Origin: Pseudomonas sp.
GTDB lineage: Bacteria > Pseudomonadota > Gammaproteobacteria > Pseudomonadales > Pseudomonadaceae
DNA length: 64,000 nt
Assembly (NCBI GenBank): GCA_007713455.1
Contig: VMRT01000001.1
Coordinates: 186,001-250,000, forward strand
Reading direction: 5' to 3'
In this document: positions 47,331 through 56,918 of the stretch, one piece after another
How the letters are laid out: every line of letters starts with the position of its first letter
Numbering within the stretch: the stretch's first letter is position 1
Position numbers and translations under genes: made by a program
The notes under the pieces: generated by a model
Databases searched by the model: none
Seen by the model: only the letters and a program-made list of their open reading frames with translations
What the model was told of the DNA's origin: nothing

Positions 47331-47599
47331 TTCGACGTTCTCCGGCGGCAGGTGCAACGCCTGTCGCCGTTTGCTGAACGGCGCTGTTCGCAGCACCGTT
47401 CTGTCAGGTGCCACTGAAGCGCCTCGATGAAGTTCCCTGCAACCCGATCAACGGTGCTACCGGCGGGCGGCTGTCTCAGAACCGAGACGGCGGCCGTTCG
47501 GTCTAGCTCCCTATGGCCGCGTCCGCTGAAAGCAGTAGGGGACGATGGCGCAAGCCACAGGCGGCCTGCCCATCAATCCGTTGCAAGGATGAGTTACCC

Positions 47600-49204
47600 A
47601 TGCACAAAAAAAACAATGCTGTTCGGGTAGTTGCTTCTCTCGCATTACTTACCGGCAGTGTCGCTTTCGCGGCGCCGCAGGTAGACACCGCTCAATTCAA
47701 TGACTTCTGGACGCCGGATAAGCCGAACGCCGCGCTTTGCCGTTCGCCGTTGCTGGTTGGTACGCCGGTCGGTTTGCCGCGCTGCATGCAGGCGAGCAAT
47801 GTCATGAAGCACCTGGAGGCGTTGCAGGACATCGCCATGATGAACGACGGCAATCGTGCGTCCGGTCAGCCCGGTTATCAGGCGTCGATCGACTACGTGC
47901 GCAGCCGCCTGCAGCGCGCCGGTTATCGCGTCGAAGTGCAAGCCTTCCCGTTCCTTGCGTTCTATCCGGTCAGCCCCGGCACGCTGAGCGCCGTGGCGCC
48001 GCAGCCGGCCCAGTACGTCTGGGAGGAGGATTTCACCTACGCCGATCAGACCGATCCGGGCAATGTCACCGCACCGGTGGTGCCGGTCGACCTGGCTCTC
48101 GGCGCTGGCAACACCTCCACCAGCGGCTGTGAGCCCGAGGACTTCGCCGGCTTCCCGGCCGGTGCCATCGCCTTGATGCAGCGCGGCACCTGTCCGTTCG
48201 GGCAGAAGGCGAGCAATGCCGCGGCGGCCGGTGCGGCTGGCGCCATCATCTTCAACCAGGGGGACACCGAGGACCGCAAGGGGCTGCTGGTCGCAACCCT
48301 GGGCGAGGACTATAGCGGCGGCATCCCGGTGATGTTCTCGACCTACGATAACGGCGTGGCCTGGTCGCAGACCGCGGGGCTGCAACTGAGCATGAACGTC
48401 GACGTGGTGCGCGAGCAGACCGAGACCTACAACCTGCTGGCCGAAACGCGCCGCGGCGATCCGGGCAACGTGGTCATGGTCGGCGCGCACCTGGACTCGG
48501 TGTTCGAAGGGGCGGGCATCAACGACAACGGCTCGGGCAGCGCCGCGCTGCTCGAAATGGCGCTGCTGATGAGCAAGGCGCGGCCGGAAAACAAGGTGCG
48601 CTTTGCCTGGTGGGGCGCGGAGGAATCCGGCCTGGTGGGCTCGACCTACTACGTCACGCAGTTACCGGACGAGGAGAAGCAGCGCATCAAGGCCTATCTG
48701 AACGTCGACATGATCGGTTCGCCGAACTACGCCAACTTCATCTATGACGGCGATGGCTCCGACTTCGGCCTGCAGGGGCCACCCGGCTCGGCCGCCATCG
48801 AACGCCTGCTGCGCACCTACTTCCAGCTGCGCAATGCGCCGTCTGAAGGCACCGAGATCGATTTCCGCTCCGACTACGCACAGTTCTTCGAGGACGGCAT
48901 TGCCTTCGGCGGTCTGTTCACCGGTGCCGAGGACATCAAGACCGAGGAACAGGCGCAGCGTTACGGCGGCGCAGCCGGCCAGCCGTTCGATCCGTGCTAT
49001 CACAACGAATGCGACAACCTCGGCAACATCTCCACCGAGGCGCTGGAGTTGCACGGTGATGCGCTGGCCTTCGCCACCAGCTGGCTCTCGCTGTCGACCA
49101 AGATGATCGATGACGAGATCGCCGCAGCGGCCGAGCAGAGCATTGGCAGCATGCGCATCCAGCAGGTACAGGAGAAGTCGCGCTGGGGTCACTGGATCCG
49201 TTGA
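47600..49204 (+). CDS. Secreted M28 zinc aminopeptidase with PA domain
   Basis: A 534-residue exported peptidase like the P. aeruginosa aminopeptidase PaAP. The signal peptide ends at about residue 24 (TGSVAFA before APQVD). A protease-associated domain lies near 155-275. The di-zinc site is readable: His297 (GAHLDS), bridging Asp309 (INDNGSGS), general base Glu341 and ligand Glu342 (GAEESG), Asp370 (NVDMIGSPN) and His468 (CYHNECD, whose cysteines may pair). The start at 47600 follows AAGGA and gives a proper signal. It should release amino acids from peptides outside the cell, which fits a genome with a Liv importer. Confidence 0.9.
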   Translation: MHKKNNAVRVVASLALLTGSVAFAAPQVDTAQFNDFWTPDKPNAALCRSPLLVGTPVGLPRCMQASNVMKHLEALQDIAMMNDGNRASGQPGYQASIDYVRSRLQRAGYRVEVQAFPFLAFYPVSPGTLSAVAPQPAQYVWEEDFTYADQTDPGNVTAPVVPVDLALGAGNTSTSGCEPEDFAGFPAGAIALMQRGTCPFGQKASNAAAAGAAGAIIFNQGDTEDRKGLLVATLGEDYSGGIPVMFSTYDNGVAWSQTAGLQLSMNVDVVREQTETYNLLAETRRGDPGNVVMVGAHLDSVFEGAGINDNGSGSAALLEMALLMSKARPENKVRFAWWGAEESGLVGSTYYVTQLPDEEKQRIKAYLNVDMIGSPNYANFIYDGDGSDFGLQGPPGSAAIERLLRTYFQLRNAPSEGTEIDFRSDYAQFFEDGIAFGGLFTGAEDIKTEEQAQRYGGAAGQPFDPCYHNECDNLGNISTEALELHGDALAFATSWLSLSTKMIDDEIAAAAEQSIGSMRIQQVQEKSRWGHWIR

Positions 49205-49319
49205 TCGGCTGAACACCGCGCCGGCATGCCGGCGCGGTCCCTGCACAAACCCTTTCCCTTCGGCCGGCCGGGCAAATCTGCGACAATCGCGCCCTTCTCG
49301 AATTGCCCCACGGCTGTCC

Positions 49320-52300
49320 ATGACCGACGCAACGCCCGCTATCGATACCCTGCTGAAGAATCTTGACCAGGCCCTGTTCGCTGATCGCCACCGCCTGCGC
49401 CGGCAGCTGCACGAGCTGAGAAAGCAGCCGGACGAGGCCAAACTGGCCCAGTGGCTGGAGCGTTTTCAGGCGTCCGCCGCCAAGGTCGAGGCGCGCAGGC
49501 AGAGTGTGCCGCGCATTCGCTACGACGATAGCCTGCCAATCGCCGCCAAGCGCGACGAGATCAAGGCCGCGCTGGAAAAGCACCAGGTGCTGGTGATCGC
49601 CGGTGAGACGGGCTCGGGCAAGACCACCCAGCTGCCGAAAATCTGCCTGGAGATCGGCCGTGGCGTGCACGGGCTGATCGGCCATACCCAGCCGCGCCGG
49701 CTCGCAGCGCGCAGCGTCGCCACGCGGGTGGCAGAGGAAATCGGCACGCCACTCGGTGAGCTGGTGGGTTATCAGGTGCGTTTCGAGGATCAGAGCAAGG
49801 ACAGCTCGCTGATCAAGCTGATGACCGACGGCATCCTGCTGGCCGAGACGCAGCACGACCGCTTCCTCGAGCGTTACGACACCATCATCGTCGACGAGGC
49901 CCACGAGCGTTCGCTGAACATCGACTTCCTGCTCGGTTTTCTCAAGACCCTGCTGCCGCGCCGGCCGGACCTGAAGGTCATCATCACCTCGGCGACCATC
50001 GATCTGCAGCGTTTTAGCGAGCACTTCGACGGTGCGCCCATCGTCGAGGTGTCCGGGCGTACCTACCCGGTGGAAACCTGGTATCGGCCACTGGCGGCCG
50101 AGATCGATGAGGACGGCAATCGGGTCGAGGACGACCTGACCGTCGATCAGGGCATCCTCGCTGCGCTGGACGAGATCACGGCCCACGAGCAGAGCGTCGG
50201 CAAGCGCCCCGGCGATGTGCTGGTGTTCCTCCCCGGTGAGCGGGAGATTCGCGATGCGGCCGAGGTGTTGCGCAAGGCCAATCTGAAGTTCACCGAGGTG
50301 CTGCCGCTGTATGCGCGCCTGACGCCGGCCGAGCAGCAGAAAATCTTCCAGCCGCGACCAGGGCGCAAGATCGTGCTGGCCACCAACGTTGCCGAGACCT
50401 CGCTGACGGTGCCGGGCATCCGCTACGTGATCGACTCCGGCACCGCGCGCATCAGCCGCTACAGCTACCGCGCCAAGGTCCAGCGTTTGCCGATCGAGGC
50501 CGTGTCCCAGGCCAGCGCGAATCAGCGCAAGGGCCGTTGCGGGCGGGTCGAGCCGGGTATCTGCATTCGCCTGTACGGCGAGGAGGATTTTCTCGGCCGG
50601 CCTGAATTCACCGATCCAGAGATTCTGCGCACCAATCTCGCCGCGGTGATCCTGCAGATGCTGCATCTGCGCCTGGGCGACATTCAGGATTTCCCCTTTA
50701 TCGAGCCGCCGGATGGCAAGGCCATCAGCGACGGCTTCAACCTGTTGCAGGAACTTTCGGCGGTCAATCGCGAGAACCAGCTGACCCCAATGGGTCGCCA
50801 GTTGGCGCGCCTGCCGATCGACCCGCGACTGGGTCGCATGCTTCTCGAAGCCGCACAGCAGGGCAGCCTGGCCGAGGTGCTTATTGTCGCCAGCGCACTC
50901 TCGGTGCAGGACGTGCGCGAACGTCCGGCCGACCGCCAGCAGGCCGCCGATCAGGCCCATGCGCAGTGGAAGGACCCCGACTCGGACTTCGCCGCGCTGA
51001 TCAATATCTGGCGCGGTTTTGAGGAAAAGCGCCAGGAGCTGGGCTCCAACCCACTACGCACCTGGTGCCGGAAGAACTTCCTCAACTATCTGCGTCTGCG
51101 TGAATGGCGCGACGCGCATCGCCAGCTGACGCTTATTGCCCGTGAACTCAAGCTTGGCGCTCCCGCGGAGAATCGCGGTCAAGACCGCTCCCACAAGGGC
51201 GGCGATACCCGTGGGAGTGGTCTCGACCGCGAAAAGAACACTGCGGAGCGAGCACCGGAACACGCCGGCGCTCCCGCACCGACCACCGACACCAAGGTCA
51301 ACGTCATCCTACGCCAGCAGGCCGAAGCCAGCGAGGCGGCGCAGAAGGCCAAGAGCTACGCGGCTGTACACAAGGCGATCCTCGCCGGCCTGCTCAGCCA
51401 GATCGGCAACAAGACCGAGGAGGGCGACTTCCTCGGCGCGCGCCAGCGGCGCTTCTGGGTGCATCCCTCCAGCGTGATCGGGCGCAAGAAGCCCAACTGG
51501 CTGATGGCCGCCGAGCTGGTGGAAACCACCAAGCTGTTCGCGCGCATGGTCGCCAAGATCGAGCCCGACTGGATCGAGCCACTGGCCGGCCACCTGATCA
51601 AGAAGAACCACTTCGAGCCGCACTGGGAGAAGAAGCGCGGACAGGTGGTGGCCTACGAACAGGTAACGCTCTACGGCATGATCGTCGTTGGCCGTCGGCC
51701 CGTGCATTACGGCCCCATCGATCCGCCCGCTGCCCGCGAGCTGTTCATCCGCGAAGGGCTGGTACGCGGCGAGATGCACAGCCGTGCGCGAGCGCTCAGC
51801 GCCAATCGCGAGCTGCTCGAACGCCTCGACGAGCTGGAAGCCAAGGCGCGGCGACGCGACATCCTCGCCGACGAGGAAACGCTGTTCGCCTACTACGCTG
51901 CGCGCCTGCCGGCGGACATCTACCAGACCGCCAGCTTCGAGAACTGGTACAAGCGCGAAAGCCAGAAAGACCCGCAGCTGCTGATCATGCGCGAGGAAGA
52001 CGTGCTCGCCCGCGAGGCCAGCGAAGTCACCGCCGCGCAGTACCCGGACCACCTAAGCATCGGCGAGCTGCAGTTGCCGCTGGAATACCATTTCGAGCCC
52101 AACCACCCGCGCGATGGCGTGACCTTGCGCGTCCCGGCGCCGCTGTTGCCGCAATTGCGCAGCGAGCGGCTCGACTGGCTGGTACCGGGGCTGCTGGAAA
52201 CGAAGGCGGTGGCGCTGGTGCGCAACCTGCCCAAGGCACTGCGCAAGAACTTCGTACCGGTGCCGGATTTCGTCGGCGCCGCGCTGGCCAAGATCACCTT

Positions 52301-53408
52301 CGGTGAAGGCGCGCTGCCGGAGGCGCTGGGCCGTGAACTGCTGCGCATGACTGGTGCACGCGTATCGGACGACGCCTGGGCCGAGGCGGCAGCCGGTCTG
52401 GAAAGCCATCTGAAGATGAACATCGAGGTGGTCGACGCCCGCGGCAAGTTCCTCGGTGAGGGGCGTGATCTGGCTGAGCTCACCGCGCGCTTCGCCGAGG
52501 CCAGCCAGGCCGCCTTGGCGCCGCAGCAGCAGAAGGCCGAACAGAAGCCGGTCGAAGCCAAGGGTTTTGCCCAGGTCGCAGAAAAGGCCCAGGCGAAGAT
52601 GGCCGGGCTGTCGATGACCGTCTACCCGGCGCTGGTGGAAGAGGCAGGGGTGGTCAAGGAAGGCCGTTTCCCGACCCAGGCCGAGGCCGAGTGGCAACAT
52701 CGTCGCGCGCTGCAGCGCCTGTTGTTGCAGCAGCTGGCGGAGCCGGCCAAGTACCTGCGCAACAAGCTGCCGGGGCTCACCGAACTGGGCCTGCTCTACC
52801 GTGACATGGGCAAGGTCGATGCGTTGGTCGAGGATATCCTGCTGGCGAGCCTGGACAGCTGCATCCTCGATGGCGAAGCCCAGCTGCCGCGTGATGGCGC
52901 CGCGCTGGCGTCGCTCGCCGAGCGCAAGCGCGGCGACTGGGCCGCGCATGCCGAACGCCTGGCGCGCCTGACGCTGGAAATACTTAAGCACTGGCACGGC
53001 CTGCAGAAGCGCTTCAAGGGCAAGATCGACCTGGCCCAGGCGGTGGCGCTCAACGACATCAAGGCGCAGCTGGGCAACCTGGTCTATCCGGGCTTTGTTC
53101 GCGAAACGCCTGCCGAGTGGCTGAAGGAGTACCCGCGCTACCTCAAGGCCATCGAGCAACGCTTCGAGAAGATCGGTGCGCAGCTGCAGCGTGATCGCGT
53201 CTGGTCCGGCGAACTGGCCGGCTACTGGGAGCAGCACCAGACACGCCTGAAGAAGCACTTGCAGGAAGGCAAGCGCGATGCCGAGCTGGCACTGTATCGC
53301 TGGATGCTCGAGGAATATCGCGTCTCGCTCTGGGCGCAGCAGCTTGGCACCAGGATGGCGGTTTCGGACAAGCGCCTGAACAAGCAGTGGAGCCAGGTCG
53401 AGCCCTGA
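49320..53408 (+). CDS. hrpA: ATP-dependent RNA helicase HrpA, with in-frame repeat insertion
   Basis: A 1362-residue DEAH-box helicase. Walker A GETGSGKTT is at residues 95-103 and DEAH at 192-195; SATI, TNVAETSLTVPGI and QRKGRCGRVEPG are helicase motifs III, V and VI. A helicase-associated domain and the long C-terminal DUF3418 region follow. HrpA acts in mRNA processing and rescue of stalled ribosomes in E. coli, where it is about 1300 residues. Residues 613-649 are encoded by a 111-bp block carrying two inverted REP palindromes (51173-51232), bounded by direct copies of GGCGCTCCCGC; the frame is kept. The start MTDATPAIDT is chosen over an open upstream extension that overlaps the peptidase gene. 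Confidence 0.92.
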   Translation: MTDATPAIDTLLKNLDQALFADRHRLRRQLHELRKQPDEAKLAQWLERFQASAAKVEARRQSVPRIRYDDSLPIAAKRDEIKAALEKHQVLVIAGETGSGKTTQLPKICLEIGRGVHGLIGHTQPRRLAARSVATRVAEEIGTPLGELVGYQVRFEDQSKDSSLIKLMTDGILLAETQHDRFLERYDTIIVDEAHERSLNIDFLLGFLKTLLPRRPDLKVIITSATIDLQRFSEHFDGAPIVEVSGRTYPVETWYRPLAAEIDEDGNRVEDDLTVDQGILAALDEITAHEQSVGKRPGDVLVFLPGEREIRDAAEVLRKANLKFTEVLPLYARLTPAEQQKIFQPRPGRKIVLATNVAETSLTVPGIRYVIDSGTARISRYSYRAKVQRLPIEAVSQASANQRKGRCGRVEPGICIRLYGEEDFLGRPEFTDPEILRTNLAAVILQMLHLRLGDIQDFPFIEPPDGKAISDGFNLLQELSAVNRENQLTPMGRQLARLPIDPRLGRMLLEAAQQGSLAEVLIVASALSVQDVRERPADRQQAADQAHAQWKDPDSDFAALINIWRGFEEKRQELGSNPLRTWCRKNFLNYLRLREWRDAHRQLTLIARELKLGAPAENRGQDRSHKGGDTRGSGLDREKNTAERAPEHAGAPAPTTDTKVNVILRQQAEASEAAQKAKSYAAVHKAILAGLLSQIGNKTEEGDFLGARQRRFWVHPSSVIGRKKPNWLMAAELVETTKLFARMVAKIEPDWIEPLAGHLIKKNHFEPHWEKKRGQVVAYEQVTLYGMIVVGRRPVHYGPIDPPAARELFIREGLVRGEMHSRARALSANRELLERLDELEAKARRRDILADEETLFAYYAARLPADIYQTASFENWYKRESQKDPQLLIMREEDVLAREASEVTAAQYPDHLSIGELQLPLEYHFEPNHPRDGVTLRVPAPLLPQLRSERLDWLVPGLLETKAVALVRNLPKALRKNFVPVPDFVGAALAKITFGEGALPEALGRELLRMTGARVSDDAWAEAAAGLESHLKMNIEVVDARGKFLGEGRDLAELTARFAEASQAALAPQQQKAEQKPVEAKGFAQVAEKAQAKMAGLSMTVYPALVEEAGVVKEGRFPTQAEAEWQHRRALQRLLLQQLAEPAKYLRNKLPGLTELGLLYRDMGKVDALVEDILLASLDSCILDGEAQLPRDGAALASLAERKRGDWAAHAERLARLTLEILKHWHGLQKRFKGKIDLAQAVALNDIKAQLGNLVYPGFVRETPAEWLKEYPRYLKAIEQRFEKIGAQLQRDRVWSGELAGYWEQHQTRLKKHLQEGKRDAELALYRWMLEEYRVSLWAQQLGTRMAVSDKRLNKQWSQVEP
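51156..51277. repeat. REP doublet (REPIN-like) inserted in frame in hrpA
   Basis: TCGCGGTCAAGACCGCTCCC starts at 51173 and its inverted partner, ending GGTCTCGACCGCGA, spans 51208-51232. Each half is itself palindromic (GCGGTC-AA-GACCGC), and the two halves pair over about 22 bases with two mismatches. The block is bounded by direct repeats GGCGCTCCCGC at 51156-51166 and 51267-51277, exactly 111 bp apart, a multiple of three. REP sequences of this style are normally intergenic in pseudomonads; here the doublet is translated as part of a glycine-, arginine- and serine-rich linker. Confidence 0.85.
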
Positions 53409-53446
53409 CGTCGGGGCTGGCACGAATCGTCAATCGCAGGAAGCCC

Positions 53447-54340
53447 ATGGAAACTCGCAACAGGCTGGCGGGCGTCGCCGGCTCGCTCGCCGCATCGACG
53501 CTCTTCGCAACGCTGTATTACTACACGTCGCTGCTCGAGCCGCTAAGTGGCCAGCAGATCTACGGCTGGCGCATTCTGCTCACCGCACCCTGCCTGGCGT
53601 TGCTACTGCTCGCCATCGGTCGCTGGGGCGAGGTCCGAGAGATCCTCGTGCGCGTACCGGCAGAGGCGCGACTGTGGCTAGCGCTGCCGCTGTCTTCGGC
53701 GCTGGTCGGTTTGCAGCTGTGGCTGTTCATGTGGGCGCCGATCAACGGCCACGGGCTGGACGTTTCGCTCGGCTACTTTCTGCTGCCGCTGACACTGGTA
53801 CTTACCGGGCGCCTGGTTTTCGGCGAAACGATCAGTCGATTGCAACGCCTGGCCTGTCTGCTGGCGGCTGTGGGCGTGGGCAACCAGCTGCTACTGGCTT
53901 CGTCACTGTCATGGCCGGTACTCGCCGTTGCCCTGGGCTACCCGTGCTACTTCGTTCTGCGCCGCAAGCTCGGCACCGCCAGTCTTGGCGGGCTCTGGGT
54001 CGACCTGGTCATCAGCCTGCCGGTTGCTGCGCTGTTCGTCCTAGGCAGCGGTGAAACGTTGAACCTGCTTGCCGGCAATCCCCGCCTGCCATTGCTGATC
54101 GCCGGCCTGGGCGCGCTCAGCGCGCTGGCGTTGGGGCTGATGATCAACGCCAGCAAATACCTCAGCCTGACCCTGTTCGGCCTGCTCAGCTATGTCGAGC
54201 CGGTACTGTTGGTGGTCGTGGCGCTGCTGCTTGGCGAGAGCATCGCGCCGGACCAGTGGCTGACCTACGGGGCCATCTGGGCGGCGATTGTGGTGTTGGT
54301 CCTCGAAGGATTGCGGGCGCTGCGTCGGGGGCGAGGGTAG
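53447..54340 (+). CDS. EamA/RarD-type permease
   Basis: A 297-residue membrane protein with ten hydrophobic segments in two repeats of five, as in EamA (DMT) transporters. RLAGVAGSLAASTLFATLYYY, SGQQIYGWRILLTAPCL and the closing LTLFGLLSYVEPVLLVVVALLLGE are close to RarD proteins. The ATG at 53447 has AGGA upstream; an in-frame start at 53387 overlaps hrpA. The substrate is unknown; RarD was first linked to chloramphenicol resistance, which is not evidence of function here. It follows hrpA by 38 bp and may share its transcript. Confidence 0.82.
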   Translation: METRNRLAGVAGSLAASTLFATLYYYTSLLEPLSGQQIYGWRILLTAPCLALLLLAIGRWGEVREILVRVPAEARLWLALPLSSALVGLQLWLFMWAPINGHGLDVSLGYFLLPLTLVLTGRLVFGETISRLQRLACLLAAVGVGNQLLLASSLSWPVLAVALGYPCYFVLRRKLGTASLGGLWVDLVISLPVAALFVLGSGETLNLLAGNPRLPLLIAGLGALSALALGLMINASKYLSLTLFGLLSYVEPVLLVVVALLLGESIAPDQWLTYGAIWAAIVVLVLEGLRALRRGRG

Positions 54341-54442
54341 CGTTCGGTAGTGATTGATCAGGTGCCGAGGTTTCATCGGGCAGGCGCCGGCTGCTAGGGC
54401 AGAAAGCGGCACTGCATGGCCGCCGCTCAAGCCTGTTAGTTG

Positions 54443-55294
54443 CTAGATCATCTGCTGCGCAACCAGCCCGGCGACAATGGCCAGCCCCAGCGCGCCGAGC
54501 AGCATGCCAAGGCGCCATGCGGATTTACCTGGCTCACGAGCAGGAGCGGCGGCAACAGGTGCCGCCGTGTGCAGCGGGTTCGGCGTGGCAGGGCGGGGGC
54601 GGGAAGGTTTCGGCTGGGCGGCGACCGTGGCGGGCAGGTCGGTGGCGCGGACGAATACGGTAGCGTCTTCGTCGACGACTTCCGGGGTGCTGACCTTGGG
54701 CCCGATCACCAGCAGTGTGGTGTTGCCCAGCTGGATCTGGTCTCCCGGCTGCAGCACAGCGGTCGTGACCTTCTCGCGGTTCACCAGCAGGCCGTTGGCT
54801 GAGGCCAGGTCCTTCACTTCCAGCACATCGCCCTTGAGGTAGAACTCGGCGTGGCGGCGGGACAGTTCCGCATCGCTGAAGCAGAGCTCGCATTTGACCG
54901 AGCGGCCGAAGGTCATCGAGCCAGTGATGTGGTACTTGTGGCCCTGGTTCTCGCCCTTGACCACCTGCAACAGCCAGCGCGGGGCGCTCGCCACCTTGGT
55001 GCCGGCCTTGGCCGGATCGACGATCTGCAGTTCCAGCGCGCCCAGGCGCAGGCGGTCGCCGGAACGAATCTGGTAGCGCTCGCCGACCTTCTCGTCATTG
55101 ACGTAGGTGCCGCCAGGCGTGCCGAGGTCGGTGAGGTAATAGAAGCGGTTTTCCAGCAGCAGTTCGGCGTGAAATGGCGCGACCCCGGCGTCGTTGGCCA
55201 CCAGCTTGTTGCTGCGGTCCGAACCGAGGGTGAAGCGTTCATCGGCAAGCCAGACCGGACTTTGGCGATTGTCAGCGAAGTGGATCCTGAGCAT
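54443..55294 (-). CDS. Membrane-anchored protein with two FHA domains
   Basis: A 283-residue protein. Two forkhead-associated domains are visible: the first (about residues 18-92) with FTLGSD, PFHAEL and GTYVN, in which the usual GR is altered; the second (about 124-198) with complete motifs FGRS, SRRHAEF and NGLLVN, so this one should bind phosphothreonine. A proline-rich linker leads to a C-terminal membrane helix (about 258-280), placing the FHA domains in the cytoplasm. It is the last gene of a phosphatase-kinase-FHA group, so it probably reads phosphorylation by the neighbouring kinase. Confidence 0.85.
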   Translation of the reverse strand: MLRIHFADNRQSPVWLADERFTLGSDRSNKLVANDAGVAPFHAELLLENRFYYLTDLGTPGGTYVNDEKVGERYQIRSGDRLRLGALELQIVDPAKAGTKVASAPRWLLQVVKGENQGHKYHITGSMTFGRSVKCELCFSDAELSRRHAEFYLKGDVLEVKDLASANGLLVNREKVTTAVLQPGDQIQLGNTTLLVIGPKVSTPEVVDEDATVFVRATDLPATVAAQPKPSRPRPATPNPLHTAAPVAAAPAREPGKSAWRLGMLLGALGLAIVAGLVAQQMI

Positions 55295-55351
55295 GGCGCG
55301 GTACCTTTTAGCGGAGCGGGCGACGGTCTGAGCCGAACGGCGCTCGGCGAA

Positions 55352-56899
55352 TTATTGGTTGAATATCCGGTTCCACAGGCGCTTGACCGGGTTGGCCGGC
55401 GCTTGCGAGGTCTGCGTGTTGGTCGGCGCGGCGCGTGAGGTGCTGGCCGTTGTGCTTTTCACCGGGCGCGGGGCCCGGGCCTTGGCAACCCGCTGAGCAT
55501 GCGCGTCGTGCAGCGCGAGCAGGGGCGCATAGTCCGGGGTGGCTTCCAGCCCCTGCTGGATGTACTCCAGCGCAAGGGCGAACTCGCGGCGCCCGTAAGC
55601 TGCTTCGGCGAGCTCGACATAACGCTCGCTGACCTGCACCAGCCCGTCGCGGGCCACCTCGTTTTCCGGCAACCAGCCCAGCACCTGTTGGTAGTAGTGC
55701 ACCGCGCTGTCTTCGGCGGGTTGCAGCAACTGATCGTTTGCCAGCCGTTGCGCCGCCAGTTCCAGTGCCTGGGCGATGCGTGCATCGAGCACGCGGCGTA
55801 TGCCGTCGAGGGCCTCGACATTGTCCGAGTCCAGGCGCAGGGCCTGGCGGTAGTAGTAGTCGGCATTGTCGAACGCCGGTGCAGTCAGTTGCCCCTCATC
55901 CAGGCGTGCCTCGGCGCGCGTGAGGTAGTCGTTGATGCGGCTGTATTGCAGCCACTGGTAGCCGCCGGCGACCAATGCGGCGACTGTCACGATCAGCGCC
56001 GCACCGATCACCGCCCAGCGTCCGATGCCACGACGTCGACGGCGGCGTCTTGTCGGCGCCTCGATGAATGCCGCCGGTGCGATGCGGGTCTGGTCCATGT
56101 CCGGCTCGGTGAGCGTGTCGATGGCCGCCAGCAGCTCACGGCAATTGCCGAAGCGCTCATCCGGCTGCTTGGCCAGCATGCGGTCGAGCAATGGCTGGTA
56201 GGGCGCGAGCGCTGGCGGCAGTTGCGGCAAGGGCATCTGCAGGTGGTTGAGCACGGTTTGCGGATAGCTGCTGGCGCGGAATGGGTTGGTCCCGGTGAGC
56301 ATCTCGGCGAGTATCACTCCCAGACTGTAGATGTCGCTGCGCGCATCGAGTGGCTGGCACTGGGCCTGCTCCGGGCTGCTGTAGGCAGGGCTGCCGACGG
56401 CGATGCCGAAGTGGGTGAGCTCGTTATCCAGCTCTACGGCCTTGGCTACGCCGAAGTCGGTGAGCACCACGCTGCCGTCGTCACGGAAGAGGATATTGGC
56501 TGGCTTCACGTCTCTATGGACTAGCCCGCCGTCGTGCACCACCGCCAGGCCGCCGGCCAGCTGACGGATGATGTCCAGCGCGCGCGATGGTGAGAAGACA
56601 ATGCCGCGGTGTTGCGCCAGGTCGCCCCCGCCGAGGTATTCCATGGCCAGGTAGTGCCGGCCATCGGCGATCTGGCCGATGTCGTGGATGGTGATGATGG
56701 CCGGGTGGCGCAGCGAGGCGACGATATGGCCTTCCTGGATGAAGCGCTCGGTGAACGCTGCATCTTCCGTGCGCAACAGCACCTTGACGGCCACCTCGCG
56801 ATCCAGCGACAGCTGGGTGGCCAGATAGACCTCGGCCATTCCGCCTTTTCCGAGCCGCTTGTGCAGGCGATAGCCCGGTATTTCCAGCATCCGATGCAT
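55352..56899 (-). CDS. Transmembrane Ser/Thr protein kinase with TPR-like C-terminal part
   Basis: A 515-residue eukaryotic-type kinase. Visible are the glycine loop GKGGMAEV (17-24), Lys39 in AVKV, the catalytic loop HRDVKPAN (128-135), DFG (148-150) and the SPE of the activation segment (175-177): all catalytic residues are intact. A run of seven arginines precedes a membrane helix (about 294-314), then a helical repeat region (about 325-465) with TPR-like pairs, predicted periplasmic. There are no PASTA domains. A second possible start lies at 56890. It sits between PP2C and FHA genes, a classical signalling trio. Confidence 0.88.
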   Translation of the reverse strand: MHRMLEIPGYRLHKRLGKGGMAEVYLATQLSLDREVAVKVLLRTEDAAFTERFIQEGHIVASLRHPAIITIHDIGQIADGRHYLAMEYLGGGDLAQHRGIVFSPSRALDIIRQLAGGLAVVHDGGLVHRDVKPANILFRDDGSVVLTDFGVAKAVELDNELTHFGIAVGSPAYSSPEQAQCQPLDARSDIYSLGVILAEMLTGTNPFRASSYPQTVLNHLQMPLPQLPPALAPYQPLLDRMLAKQPDERFGNCRELLAAIDTLTEPDMDQTRIAPAAFIEAPTRRRRRRRGIGRWAVIGAALIVTVAALVAGGYQWLQYSRINDYLTRAEARLDEGQLTAPAFDNADYYYRQALRLDSDNVEALDGIRRVLDARIAQALELAAQRLANDQLLQPAEDSAVHYYQQVLGWLPENEVARDGLVQVSERYVELAEAAYGRREFALALEYIQQGLEATPDYAPLLALHDAHAQRVAKARAPRPVKSTTASTSRAAPTNTQTSQAPANPVKRLWNRIFNQ

Positions 56900-56918
56900 T
56901 GTAGAAACTCGCGCTTGC

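Noticed and set aside
48936-50960. Minus-strand open frame (674 codons) spanning the aminopeptidase end and hrpA.
   Set aside because: It crosses two real genes and an intergenic gap, with no RBS or domain.
51156-51277. Possibility that the repeats in hrpA are a CRISPR remnant or an insertion sequence end.
   Set aside because: There are only two units, inverted to each other, each palindromic, with no spacers and no transposase: a REP doublet fits better.
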